64,000 nucleotides of DNA. Source: Takakia lepidozioides (Eukaryota; Streptophyta; Takakiopsida; Takakiales; Takakiaceae). The DNA is taken from positions 34,240,042 to 34,304,041 of the forward strand of contig CM060734.1 of the NCBI GenBank assembly GCA_030704615.1, read 5' to 3'. This document shows positions 36,162 through 48,400 of this stretch, one piece after another. The translations under genes and the position numbers were made by a program. Positions within the stretch are counted from its first letter, which is position 1, and every line of letters begins with the position of its first letter. Below the pieces are notes generated by a model. The model was not told the DNA's origin. It saw nothing but the letters and a program-made list of their open reading frames with translations, and did no database searches.

Positions 36162-37109
36162 TTGTCTGGAAGGTTAAGGTTGTCCCGTGGATGAAATCTG
36201 CTGGTTCTTGAGGGACAGCTCTCCTCTGCCCAAGATTTTTCAAAGAAACCCTCTCTCTGGAATGTAATCTGTGGCTGTACAGCAGTTCCATAGTTGGCCT
36301 GTCCGGCCTAAGAGTGCACTAACAAGGGTTAGTGGCTGGGCACCAGACCCACTCATGTACATAGCTTCCTGTAGGTGTTTTGCATTTGAGTGTACACCAA
36401 ATGTGTTGAGGTTCTTTCTGAGCTTGTTTCACTCATGAGTGATGACAATCTCTTGTGGATTGGCATGTTCAACGCTATTGCCATTCCACTAACACTATTA
36501 AATTCTTTAAGTGCCTTTCATCACCAGATTGGCTTCACAGCTGGAAGTAACACGTTGGTATCTTCCATGACTCTGATTGCAACTTGAAGAATATTGCATG
36601 ACACACAGACTTCTCCATGGCAGAGCTGGAATCCCATGGGAACATGAACTCATGGCCGAAGCTTCACTAGGAAGAACCAATCAGTACACCAACAATCTAA
36701 TAGCTGCTTTAGATGATCACCAACTGCCATTTAAGTTATATGTTGTCAATCTCAAATGGGAACTATGATTGTAACAACAATGGATAGGCCTTATAATCAA
36801 CAAAGAATTCTGAGACAGACAATTCTGGGTACAGTTTCAGGTCCAGATAACACTTCAAGGAAAGAGAAAGCGGAATTATAACGTACCCAAAAGAATGTAC
36901 TCATAAGACGTTTGCCGTAGCCTTGTGGCCATATGTACCCAAAAGAGAGATATGCACATTGGGCAGAGTGCATGGTCAGTTCTCAACAAGTAGTCAGACA
37001 AGAATCTACCACAGACCTCTAGGAATCCCTCTTTTTACTTCCGACCAGACGTGGAACTGCACCCCACGGACAAATTGGATACTATAAACATGTATATCTC
37101 GCTTTGTTG
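36162..37109. other. 3' flank of the GH5 gene with a LINE stub
   Basis: No coding region is supported. The only recognised feature is the LINE stub at 36895-36934. Confidence 0.4.
36895..36934 (-). mobile_element. 40-bp LINE 3' stub with 12-bp target duplication
   Basis: The insert is mostly GTACTCATAAGACG-TTTGCCGTAGCC (minus-strand LINE terminus). The direct repeat GTACCCAAAAGA flanks it at 36883-36894 and 36935-36946. Both the terminal LINE sequence and the duplication indicate target-primed insertion of a copy truncated to a few dozen bases. Confidence 0.88.
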
Positions 37110-40100
37110 TCAGTGCCAGACCCCTCCTCCACCAACCACAGCACCTTCTGAGTTGAAGCTTGACTTCAATGGATCAGGAACAGCTGGCGATGGCGACACA
37201 AATTCACCAATGACTGCCTGCATTAATCAAAGATCAAAGAAATTAATTCATCATCCATGTACGAAGAAGACCAGGTTAAGCAACACTAATTAAGATAAGC
37301 TCAAGAACTCGGTAACACCACTCAAGAATTTCCTGTTCCCGTTATGCTGTTGAGATGGTTTTCCCAGAACAGAACGGGAAAACGGGAAACAGGGTGATTA
37401 ATTAGGATGTTCCCAAGATCCTAACCTACAGCACATCTTTTGGCGTTCGCATAAAGTAATTATCCGCTGAGTTGGATGGCGAAGACTTTAGAATCCATTG
37501 AGCACATGTCAGTGTGCTCTAGAACAGCTAACATGGCTGTTCGGGGAGAGTCTGGCATACCATCGACTCTATTTCTTGTAAGCAATAGTCCTGTTAAACA
37601 GGCGTTGTGGCGAAAAAAGCTAAGAGGAGATTTCCAAGTACCTGATTATTAGGTAGGAAGAACTGACCCTGCTAGATGAAGCTGACTTGCATCCAAATAA
37701 AACAAAGCTAGGCCTAAAACGTCCCTGAACTTGTTTCCAGTTTGGGACATGGGTGACGATCTGAAGGGCCGACCTACCCTCGGTACTAGACTGACATTTA
37801 CACTCAGGGCGGGGAGTCTACCTTTGATTAATAAACAAATGCAGAGAGCAAAGGGAGATTGTCATTGCCAAATGTGCAGTTGGCCTGAAGACAACATCCA
37901 TTTTCTGATACAATGTCCGGGGCTTTTGAGGCTAATGGGGTCTAATTGCTGGGCAGCTCACACACAGCAGATAGATGCTTGTGTAAGGGCTTTCTAGAGG
38001 AAATCTGGAAAGCCCCAACCAAATGTCATATCAAGCCAAGTCCCTACTGGAGTGATGTAGTGTCTGTTTGTCTGTTCCCTCTTGTTCCGCCCAAACTGGG
38101 CATGGGGTCTATGGCCACAAGGCTACAGCAAACAACATCTCATATGAGTACATTCTCTCTCCCTCGAGTTCCTTCTTTCTGTCTCTGGCCTCTCATGAGC
38201 ATAGTAAATTTCTCTCCTCCCTGTGGACGCAATAATTTCTTCTTCGTTCTGAATTCCTTTCTATCTTCGAGCTTTTTGTGCATGTCATAGAGTTCCTTGC
38301 TTTCAGGCGAACATGGAATGCAGCTCTATCTCCCTCTCTTGTAAGGGCATTGGGGAGGCTTAGGGTGGGCTCCCACAGTCTGCAGATAGATTGTACTCAT
38401 AAGACGTTGTTTGCTGTAGCCTTGTGGCCATTGACCCCGCGCCCAGTTTGAGCGGGAACAAAAGGGACAGAACCTACCTCTGTCAGGGGCTGACGTTGGT
38501 AGTGACACTTACCTTGATATATAGAATTAATCCGGGTTTTCCAGATATCCTCTAGAAATCCCTTCACACAAGCATCAATCTGCTGTGTGTGATTTGCCCA
38601 AAAACTAGGCCTCAGGAGGGCCTGGGCTTTTGGCTCAGCCTCGAGACTTTCAAAGTTGGTAAACAGGGGTACAGGCACAATTCCCTTGATAGATTTGAAG
38701 AGAGCGTCTCTTTGGTGAGAGAACCCTGGACAGTGTATTAGAAAATGAATACTGTCTTCAGATTGCCCACACAACGGGCAATTGCACTCTCCCTTTCCTC
38801 TCTGCTTCTGTTTGCTGTTCAAAGGTAGGCTTCCTGCCCTGAGTTTAAATTTCAGTCTAGTGCCGAGAGTGGGTAGACCCTTGAGGTCATCCAAGATGTC
38901 CTCCCCCATGTCACTGACTGGAAACAAGTTCAGGGAAGTTTTCTGCCTAACTTCATTTTCATCAGACAATCTCATGGCAACAGACATGGCTTCGGACACT
39001 ACAGCCTCTAAGTCAGATTTATCCAGCAGGGTCAAGACTTGCGGATCCAGGTCCAGGTCCTTGAGAATCTCTTCTACTCTCTTCTGCCAGGACTTAGCCT
39101 GTTTGACAGGGCGGTCCTGTTTCCAAGATATAGAGTCGATTAACTTAGGATATCTGGTGTTGGGCATATGTTGCAGCTGACCCCACCATCTGACCTTGAA
39201 TTCATCTCGTCGGGAGCTTAAGGACGGAATGCCAAACTCACCCCGAACAGCCACATTGGCTGTTTTGGAGCATGCTGACATACACTCCTTAAGCACCCCC
39301 ACTTGAATGGATTCTAGAGACTTAGCCTGGTTGGAGTTATCAACCCATATAGCAGATCCGTACTCCAAGGCAGGTCTAATAACGCGGCAAAGCATGGTTT
39401 TCTTAACCTCAGAGTTGACCCCTCTGCAGTGGAAAAATTTAGTGAGCCCCAGAGCTTTGCCCTTGCCAGTTTAAACAACTTTCCGGATATGTGCATCCCA
39501 ATTACAATTGGAGGAAAACTCAACGCCCAGGTAAGTGTAGGAAGGGAGGACCGGGATCTCTTGGCTACCCACTGCCACTTAAGATCACTTCCTCCCTCTC
39601 CTCTGTCGTTGAATGCTACCACTGCACATTTGCTGACATTAGCCTCTAGCCCCCAAAGATCAAAGTATCTCTTCGCGCAATCAATCAACTCCTGTGTCTG
39701 CAGATAGAGACTGGGAGCTGGGACAATCTGCAATGTGAGGACCACCTGTGTCCCGCTTGCACTGAAAACAAAAAGGAGATCAAAAGTGAAGAACATTTCT
39801 TCTTTCACTGTCCTCTCTACCATGAGATCTGTGGGAGCTTCTATTGTCTATTCTGAGATACCCAATCTCTCACAGAGGTCTTCCATTGCAAGGATCAGAA
39901 ATGCTCAGCAGCAAAACTGTATGAGGCGTTGACTTTTAGACAACCCTTGCACAACAGTTGCTTTTTGGGCTGCTTGTGGAGGGTCTCTCTCTTTCTTGTT
40001 GCATGCTTTTTCTTGTCAATAAGCTCTTTGAGATTTTCAAGGACGTTATAATGTATCATTTCATATTGTTCCATTTCTTTCTCTCTCTCTCACTAGAGTG

Positions 40101-40770
40101 TTACCTTCTTCAGCACATCCACTGGCTACTCTCCATGTGCCCCAACAATAGAAAAGTGCAACCTCACAAATGGGACATCCTTTGCTATGAGAGATCTGTG
40201 AGGCTGCCTTACTGAGATTTCCATGCAGCCAGGACATTTGATGTTCCACAGAGTCTATGTTGTAAAGGCTGCTGCTTCCGTAAAATGTAAATTAGGTTGA
40301 GATCTCACTTGAGAAGATGGATACCTGTGGAAGACTTTTCTTCACAAAGGAGTGAATCCAGTCACCATTGGTTGACAAAATGGCGGCTGTCGGCTTCTCC
40401 AGACGTGCATTCAAGGCCTCAAAGTCAGGGTGCTCGCTTAAAAGGACGGCTCCATAATAAGCCACACATCTCTTGGTCTCTTTCGTCTGTAGCCATGCCC
40501 ACAACTCCCCACTTAATCTGTTTCTCTCTCCTCTCTTAAGCATCTTGCAACTTCTGTTTAACTTCTACAGCAAGTCACTCTGTCCTTAGAATTTGCATGA
40601 AGCAAACAAATGGCACTAAATTCACACAAAAAGTCTTTCCACATACCAACATAAAGTTCAAAAGGATATCAACAGAGCAACCATATTTATGAAATGCCAA
40701 AAATCCTACACACCGCTCAGTTCTCTCAATTCCGTCTTGCAACACAGAATCAAGAGGAGCTCCTTCCAGC
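37110..40770 (-). CDS. Unidentified spliced gene, three C-terminal exons
   Basis: Three exons join with good splice sites and exact phase: 40647-40770 (TTTCAG|G...TTG|GTATGTG), 40325-40486 (CTACAG|ACG...CCACAG|GTATCC) and 37110-37217 (ATGCAG|GCA to a TGA stop). They encode about 130 residues. Recognisable stretches are GAPLDSVLQDGIERTERC, TKETKRCVAYYGAVLLSEH, KPTAAILSTNGDWIHSF and the end GAVVGGGGVWH. I do not recognise the family and assign no function. No membrane segment is obvious apart from a short hydrophobic run (VDILLNFML). The final intron is 3.1 kb and contains nested LINEs. The exon at 40647-40770 begins one base into a codon, so at least one upstream exon ending in phase 2 is missing. 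A candidate at 40964-41089 has the wrong phase. Confidence 0.6.
37470..38147 (+). pseudogene. Truncated LINE fragment, plus strand
   Basis: A decayed relative of the LINE at 38391-39695 in opposite orientation. It covers a stretch homologous to KSLESIQ...CSRTANMAVRGE, then GRPTLGTRLTFTLRAGSLPL with a zinc-binding-like CHCQMC...HFLIQCPG, and the 3' terminus ending ATGAGTACATTCTCTCTC. There are several deletions and frame breaks. It sits in the last intron of the unidentified gene. Confidence 0.78.
38165..40230 (+). pseudogene. Second, older LINE fragment interrupted by a younger LINE
   Basis: The plus strand of 38330-38390 continued at 39709 reads through LGRLRVGSHSLQIETGSWD and a reverse-transcriptase zinc-binding motif (CPAC...HFFFHC) to KLYEALTFRQ. 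The frame is broken at 38390 by the insertion at 38391-39695 and has at least one other stop. The motif set identifies a non-LTR retrotransposon C terminus of a different family from the inserted element. The outer limits are approximate. Confidence 0.7.
38391..39695 (-). pseudogene. LINE copy inserted in another LINE
   Basis: A 5'-truncated non-LTR element, 1.3 kb, minus strand. The long frame (about 332 residues, 38397-39395) has VIRPALEYGSAIW, then a C-terminal zinc-binding motif CNCPLCGQSEDSIHFLIHC, then the terminal GHKATANNVL overlapping the 3' end. The reverse-transcriptase part upstream (CAKRYFDLWGLEANVSKC) is in another frame. A perfect 13-bp target duplication GTCTGCAGATAGA lies at 38378-38390 and 39696-39708. 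This copy defines the terminal sequence used to recognise the short stubs elsewhere in the window. Confidence 0.9.
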
Positions 40771-43750
40771 CTGAAACAGACCACAACCATACTTTTCTCT
40801 TAGCCATCATAAAATGTAGCCTATCTCCTCTCTACAAAACTGCATCTCTCCCTGCTCTCTTCAATACTTTCACTTGCCACTCTGCCAAGCATGTTAGAGA
40901 CATTTATCTAACGGCGAAGCTGCACTTTATTTTATGTTCTCTCCTCTCAGAGAGAAAACCTACCCTATGAGAATAACGTGACAAGCGGGGAAAGGAACCT
41001 ATGCTCGATCTTTGAGCCCTCGTCCCATCTGCGGAAACACTGCAAATCGCAGAAATGTGGGACTGATACTCGTTTTCACTGGCATGATGCTGCAATCACG
41101 AATAGTTTCTGATTGAGTGCAGGGGGTACTGTTCCGCACGGGGGGACCTCTGCACAAGCGTCAAAATGACTGCCTCTGAACCTCTTCCGCTGATGCTCCG
41201 GTCAATTGCTACGTGGAAGTGGGAACCTAAAGGTAAGTTTTTCAACGAGGGTATGCAGAACTACTGGATGGAGCCAGCATTCTGCAATGCTTTGGCCCCC
41301 AATCTGCTATCCTCTGGTATCCATACCCCTCTACAACCCACAACCCCACCTCACCCCCGATTGCGCGGCTCTTACATGAGGGACTGAGCATTGGCTATAG
41401 CGAAGTACCACGCCTGCACCCAACCGCAACCCTCCCAAGTTACATATCTAGTTTTTCAAATAATCGTGAATGCATTACAGAAATGACGGGGATAGAATGG
41501 GCTCAGCAAACTAATCAATCCAAGAGACTAAAATCCTCACTGCTTTCCTCAACATTCGCATTGAGAACGGTGACCCTACACAGTGGCGAGACCCCCACAC
41601 ACAGACCTGAGGCTGTCCGCAAGTCGCATTGCTAGGGGCCGACTCGATGTCCTCAAAATCATGCGAAGAAGAAAGTGATCTGACAGCAGCATGCCTTGGC
41701 GCCCTCCGTCGTAAAGGTGATGGCGTAACAAAATGCTCACAGAGCATTGCACTTCCGTCATGGACAAGTAGGTTGCAACAGATTTGTCTGCATCTGGATG
41801 GATTGAGTGAGTTAAGCCCAGAAGATTGAAGGTGTAGGCTCCAATTTTTCTTCCCTCTCTCATAGATCTCTCCGAGTGCACACAGGTTCCAAGACTGAGA
41901 GTAGACCGGTTCTAAGGGTAAAACCATCATCTTTGATCTCAAATCTTCTAATTTATTCCTTGTTTCTCTGATTCCCAGTGGAGGCTACAATCTCAACAAT
42001 GGTGGGTTGATTTCATCAATTTGGTGTAGAGAGTGACATTAGAGGTCGAACTTGGTAGGAGGTAGAGAGCGGGGGCCTGTGGGTAGGAGACAGATGAGAG
42101 GGCACCCAACATCCCTCAAGTGTTTATGAAGCCAGGGTGTGCGTGTGAGACAGACGAGCGAAGAAAGCGGGAGACTAGACCGGCCGGCCGTATCCTGTAT
42201 GTAGACGGTATACCTTGAGTTATGTACAAAACACTACAGATACCCATACTAGTAGAAGGCTACTCCATTTGTCAATGATGGTATACTTTTCTACTGCCTC
42301 TCTCCTTATGGATGCTAGAACAGGCAAGCAATACAAAAGAAAGGGTGAGTGTATACCTTCTATCACATTTTGTGAGTTTTCTAGTTGCACCCAGTGTGAT
42401 GCATACAAGTGCTATGGAGTATACCTCCCGTCATGCTTCTGTGCATGCCCCTGTTTCAAGAGGTGTTGCGTCCTTCTAAATCAGTCTTCTGGAGACCACT
42501 TGTAGACCCATAAAGTGAAGATTGAGTTCCACTTGGGAGCTGCCAATGGCTCCAACCCTTCACATCCGGTCACAAGAAAACTGTCCTGGAAAGCAGTTAT
42601 CTTGGACCAGCGCCATTGTTGGTAAGGCAGACTGATTGCATTGCCAAGGCAGACTTCAACACTCCACCAAGGGTTATGGCCATTCCGAACAAACGGGGTC
42701 TACCATTCCTGCAGGTGAGGGAGCTGGAGGGGGTTGGCAACAGCATTTGGCAAGTCTTCTTCTTCATCTCAGATGATTCACCCAAGAGAAAGTATGGTGC
42801 AGCATCCAACTTCAGAGTAATTGTGTTTTTTTCGCTCTGTAGAGGACTCTCAAACTGAGGAACCAGGGAGCATAATGGAGGTATTTGGCTCTTTTCCATG
42901 AAGAAAATATCCCAAGTGGCCGAGGGAGGCAGACCTCTTGGTGGTGAAAGGTACTAAGTGAGTGAAATTAGAGTGTCGCTGACCATCCAAATCACAATGT
43001 TACCTCCCCTGAGGTAATGCCAATAAAAAAAACTTAGGGAAATAATTAGAGAAAGCTGAGGATGTTGTTTAGACTAGACTATTCAGAGCATGTATTGAAG
43101 ACAACTGTATCCCTCTTTCATAGGCACAGCATTTGAAATCTGATTTTCATTTTTGAAAAGACTCTTGCCTTATTTAGGCTGGACAAAAGGGTTAGTCTGT
43201 GGCAGTAAGACTACCTGCCTGGATGTAGTCTTCTTTGTCAGGGGAAAAGCAAGTTGGTCCTGGACACGTGTGGGACTTTCAGAGTTGCACTAGTCCTAGG
43301 AGAATTGATAGCATGACCAAGGAAAAATCCAGAGGCATTCTATTATGGTGAGTGGAAAGTTCTCACAGAAGCAAGCTTTGGACAAGTATTGTGCTGGCCT
43401 TCAACTGTAGCAGATTTCATTTGAATTTCATTATATTATTTAATTTCTTTGCAGTGGCATCGAACTAGTGAAGCTGTCGATAACTCTTCATTTCTTTTCA
43501 ACTCAAGGACCATATCAGTTCTAAGCTGTACCTTAGTCAATATACAGTCCATCCACTACAGCTGCGATGTCCTTCAAGTGCAATCAAATAATAAGATTGG
43601 CTCAAGCACTATCTTGCTCCCATATTTCTCCCTACTTTGCCAACCTTTACCTTGTTCAAGTAGGCCCGGTTGCAAAGTGCTCCCAAATATAAAGAGGAGA
43701 TCAGTGAAAAAATTGGACGACAACTATGTCGATATGGACTATATATATAG
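40771..43750. other. Region with possible upstream exons of the unidentified gene
   Basis: On the minus strand, 40964-41089 (GATTGCAG|CAT to CATAGG|GTAGG, encoding SENEYQSHISAICSVSADG) and a frame around 41590-41740 (HDFEDIESAPSNATC) look exon-like. Their phases do not join to the exon at 40647-40770. On the plus strand near 42600-42720 there are two strong donor-like sites without a matching gene model. Nothing further is claimed. Confidence 0.3.
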
Positions 43751-44023
43751 TGTTGGAAATTAACGAGCTAATCTTGCTGACATACGCCCTGAACTCGCTG
43801 ACTAATTCCCTCTACGACTGCCATCCATGCCTTAGATTACGGTGTGTCTTCTAGCTAATCAGGCAGACGCCTTATCCAGTGCTTACGTGTATACCTTAGG
43901 ATCACACGCTTAGCACCTTCTTTACGTAGACGAGGTTGGGAAGCATCCTCCCTAGAAACTGTATATAATTCTTCCCTCCATCGGGGAAAAAGGGGCATAT
44001 CAATACATTGGAAAATTTCCACA
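43751..44023 (+). repeat. Copia 5' LTR (273 bp)
   Basis: Begins TGTTGGAAATTAACGAGC and ends TTTCCACA, with the TG...CA termini of LTRs. A TATATAA-like box lies in its second half (near 43960). The primer-binding site follows directly. It is similar over its full length to the inverted copy at 52954-53226. Confidence 0.9.
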
Positions 44024-44365
44024 TGGTCTCAAAGCTCAGCCTTGAGAGATCCTACAAGACTTAGTTCTAATCTGAGTATCTTAGTTAGAGACTTCGTCCA
44101 TTCCGTCCGCTTGTCAAGATGGCTTCTACAACGTCCTCTTTTGATGTCACGAAGGTTACCTTTGGTGATAGTGACAAGCTGATCGGGGCTCGGAACTACC
44201 AAGTTTGGTCGTTCAAAGTTTGAGCAAATTTTGTGAGAGAAGGAGCTGTGGGAGATCGTTGATCCCGAGTCAGCCATCAACCTTCAGTGAACCAATCAAG
44301 GTTCTTGAGGAATGCTAATTCGTGAGTTTGTTCATGAGCTCACATGAGCCTCTGAGCTTGGCCAG

Positions 44366-44680
44366 GCTCACGTGAGCCTGGGAAAGGGGCCCCATAACTG
44401 CGGATATTACACCTATTTCCGTGCATTTCCGTGCATTCGCCTCTTGCCAATACTTTTCCCATGATTGAATGACAGCATTGGTCACAGTAACTTGTCAAGC
44501 CAAAAAAATAATAATCACAAAAACAAATTTCGTTGATAAAACCCAAGTTTGTGCTCACGTGAGTTCAATTTTGGACAAGAGCTTGAAAGGGAGAAACCAA
44601 AAATTAAATAATTAAATAAACCAAATTTGCTAACAAAACCCAAGTTTATGCTCACCTGAGTTCAACTTTGGACACTCTTA
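44366..44680. repeat. Repeat with GCTCACGTGAGC palindromes inside the Copia element
   Basis: The palindrome GCTCACGTGAGC occurs at 44366. Two ~38-bp direct repeats (about 44539-44577 and 44635-44673) carry AAACCCAAGTTT and GCTCAC(G/C)TGAGTTCAA; they are about 96 bp apart. This is insertion material replacing most of gag. Confidence 0.55.
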
Positions 44681-44776
44681 GCTAGGATGAATTACACTAT
44701 CGAACAACGAGATACTACACATGTCACTTGGTGTCCTATTTATTTTGGATGTCATATTACTTCGCCTTCATTGCCT

Positions 44777-45342
44777 CTTATGTGGGGGTTGACGCCCACA
44801 TAATTCATGGACCTCCCGCAAGTCCTCCAATGACACAATAAAGCGGTTGACAACCAGCATGTAGCCCAGTGGTAATGGGCACATACCACGTTAGATGTGG
44901 TTGTGGGTTCAAACCACCATCTGGTGTCATGAAGGTGCCCACCTTCCTGTTATAAGAGGTAAAAAATAAAAAAGAGTTGGACTTAAAATTTTATAAAATA
45001 AAAATAAAATAAAAAACGGTTTTATTTTTTATTTTTTATAAAATAATGTGAGGACTTATGTGGGTGTTGACGCCCACATAATTCATGGACCTCCCACAAG
45101 TCCTCCAATTACTCCAAAAAACAAAAACAAAAACAAAAACAAAATTTCAAAAATAAAAACAAATTCTACATCAAATGTGAAGCCCCACATAATTCGTGGA
45201 CCTCCCGCAAGTTCTCCAACCCAAAATATTAAAGAAAAAACCCCAAATTTTCAAAATAAATAATAATATAAAATATGAGGACTTATGTGGGTGTTGACGC
45301 CCACATAATTCGTGGACCTCCCGCAAGTCCTCCAATGACACA
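44777..45342. repeat. Hairpin-forming direct repeats
   Basis: Units at about 44777-44838, 45051-45112, 45181-45222 (partial) and 45278-45342 share CTTATGTGGG...GACGCCCACATAA followed by TGGACCTCCCGCAAGTCCTCC. Each full unit can form a stem (TTATGTGGG with CCCACATAA) and a second outer pairing (GGACTT with AAGTCC). AT-rich spacers and a tRNA-like segment separate the units. Confidence 0.75.
44862..44960 (+). mobile_element. tRNA-derived SINE-like segment
   Basis: TAGCCCAGTGGTAATGGGC (44862-44880) matches a polymerase III A box, and GGTTCAAACC (44906-44915) a B box, at the spacing seen in tRNAs. No full cloverleaf with a mature acceptor stem was seen, so this is a SINE head or tRNA pseudogene rather than a functional tRNA. 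Confidence 0.6.
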
Positions 45343-45407
45343 ATTTTAAAAACAAATCTATATTATTTCTGAAAAGAAAAAAGAAAAAAAAAAGAAAAAA
45401 AAGAAAA

Positions 45408-45444
45408 AACATAACATAACATAACATAACATAACATAACATAG
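45408..45444. repeat. ACATA pentanucleotide microsatellite
   Basis: About seven tandem units of ACATA follow a purine-rich AAAAG tract. Confidence 0.9.
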
Positions 45445-48400
45445 CTTTGTGTGGTCTACAAATAATGTGGTCGTCAATGCCCACATAAGTCTTCACAAGT
45501 CTTCACACCTGATTACATGCATATAACGAATGCACCAATACGATTCCAATTTTTCAAATGGCGCTGTTGGTATTGTCGCGGGAATAGGTCTGCATTTGTC
45601 CTCGGGTATAGGCCCCCTTTCTAATACAACACCACTCTACGCTCACAACCTTAGTGGGTCAATCGTGAGCCTGGGCTCATAGGCTCACGTGAGCAGGCTC
45701 ATGGCGTAGCTTTCCTAAAGGTTCTTCCAGCTGTAGCCACTCGAGACGTTCAAAAGAAGAAGGATTGGATCATCATCGTCCTCACAACAACGGTAACGAA
45801 TTCTATTATTGTACTAAAAACTTGATTTCCATTGGAAAACTCACAAACAATGGACACCTTATATTGTTTGATGCTCGTCATTAACGTTACGTACTGGACA
45901 AATACAATCCAGTGAAGCTCTTTCTGAAGGGGAGATCCGCTCAACAAGCTGTATAGACTTGATACTTCCCATGCACCGTCCAAATTGACCGTCAAAATAT
46001 TGGTAACAAACAACAGTTCAACGCTTCTTCACCCGAAGCTGACCAAATCCTACAATATGTCTAAACGAAACAACAAAGAACTGGCGAATCTGTGGCGTCG
46101 ACGCATTGGACATGCAAGCTACCAAAGATTGAACCATATGTCGCCGAAGCAGCTGATAGAAGGCATACCACCAGTCCCACACCTGAAAGAGATTTGCGAG
46201 ACATGTGTCAAAGCAAAACACATGTGTCAAGGCAAAACATGACAGACAATGGATTCCCAAATCTACATCGCACCATGCGTCCAGGCCTTTGCAGCTTCTT
46301 CACTCAGATCTATGTGGTCATGTACCAATACCTTCTCTCTCTGGTTCAAGGTACATTATGACTCTCATAGATGATCTATTTTGGTACTCAAGGGTGTATT
46401 TTCTGAAGACCAAAAACGAAGCTTTTAAAAAATTCAAAGCATTCAAAACGGAAGTCGAAAATCAGTTTACATGTAAAATTTCATGCCTTCGAACTGACAG
46501 AGAATGTGAGTTTCTGTCAGAACACCGAGCAGAAAAATCGAACATTTCTCAACATGGTTTGAAGTATGTCAATCGGAACCAATCTTCCTGCTTACTTGTG
46601 GGAAGAGATGGTGAGGGCTGCGAATTACGTAAACAATCATTGTAGCTCAAGGGCACTAAATCAATCTACTCCATACGAATGTCTACTTGAATTCAAACCA
46701 AATTTGAAGCATTTACATGTTGTGGGCAGCGCTGCCAGGATCAAAGAGATAAACTAGGAGCTAGATCAATCATATGCATTCTTGTTGGTTATGACGATAG
46801 AAGCAAAGCATATCGCTGTTATAACCCTAACACTAAGAGAATCCTGATCAGCAGGGACCTGATGAGTCTCTTCCAGGTGATTTTTAAATGACAAATCGAT
46901 CTTTTAGGAGAGCATACAGGACATGTTTCCTTCGAATGAATTCTCCTCTCCAGATGAAGCTGACAACATCGGCCCGTTACCATCAAGAGATGAAATCACG
47001 CCACTAGGAGCAGTCACTCAGGACCACAACGACACTCCTGACTTTTCTCCAACTGCTCCTACTACATCTCCAGCTCAGTCTATCTCTCCGCCATCATCAC
47101 TGTCTCCATCATAGCCATCTCACATTCTACAAGCTCGTCAACTTAGACGCTCAGAGAGGATAAAATCAGCGCCCTACAAATATCGTGACTTCAGAGCATT
47201 TCTAACAACGTCTGAAGCTGAAATAGATCAGGTACCCATCGTTGACTCCACCAAATGACATTCAAGTTGAGGACGCTATCAGTGACCCCACATGGAAACA
47301 GGCCATGGAAGTAGAGATAAACGCTCACAGGAAGTATCAAACTTGAGAATTAACCAAACTTCCTCCAGGGCAACGAGCATTGTCAACAAAATGGATTCTC
47401 AGAACCAAAGAAGATAATCTGAAACGTTAAATACAAAGCTTGAGTAGTGGAAATGGGCAATGAAAAAAGAGTCGGACTAGACTATCAAGAGACCTTTGCA
47501 CCGGTAATAAAATGGTCGACAGTTCGTCTCATCACTGCATATTAGCAACCGCGTTCGATTAGTCAATCTCGCATATGGATGTGGTGAGGGCATTTTTGAA
47601 CGGGACCATTAAAGAGGTCATCTACATGAACCAACCATTCGGATTTGAGGCACCCGGGTTTGAGGATCTGGTCTGTAAGCTACAAAAGTCCATCTATGGA
47701 CTCAAGCAAAGCCCGTGTGTATGGTACGACGAAATTGATTCTTTTCTCAGATCCGTTCCATACATACAAAGTTCTTTGGACCCAAATATGTACTTTTGGA
47801 AGGAAGCCGGGAACATCGTGATTGTTTTATTATTTGTTGATGACCTATTTATCACGGGAAGCTCACCCAAGCTGATCGCTAAATTGAAGCAACACTTGCA
47901 AACAAAATACGAAATGAAAGATCTCGGCCAGGTGAAGCGCTACCTTGGAGTTAATTTCGAAATCTCAAATCAAGGGATCATATTTCTGCACCAAACTCCC
48001 TACACTACACAAGAGTACAACATGGAGGACTGTCGTCCTGCCAAAACGCCTCTACCTGGGGGTCTGACGATGTCTGCTGAAACTAATACCGATGAGGTCG
48101 ATTCAACCCACTACTGTCAACTAGTAGGCAAGTTTATCTACCTCACGAACACTCGTTTTGATCTATCATTTGCGGTTGGTCTGATCAGCAGGTTCATGAC
48201 CCATCCTTAGAGGGCACACCCAGACATGCAGCCATGCATGTACTAAAGTATCTGAAAAATACTACTGATTTCGGTATCTACTACCAAAAATCTTGCAGAT
48301 TTAATCTTAAGGGCTACACTGACTCCGACTGGGGAAATTCATGTTCGGATATTCGTCGATCTACATGAGGTTAAGTATTCCAATTGGCATCAGGTTCAAT

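Noticed and set aside
40964-41089. Exon directly upstream of 40647-40770 in the unidentified gene
   Set aside because: Both splice sites look good, but it ends in phase 0 whereas the next exon needs phase 2.
42597-42899. Exons on either strand near 42.6-42.9 kb
   Set aside because: Strong donor-like sites occur on the plus strand and an acceptor-like site on the minus, but no consistent model or family emerged.
44862-44960. Functional tRNA gene
   Set aside because: A and B boxes are present, but a full cloverleaf with acceptor stem was not seen and it sits in a repeat array.
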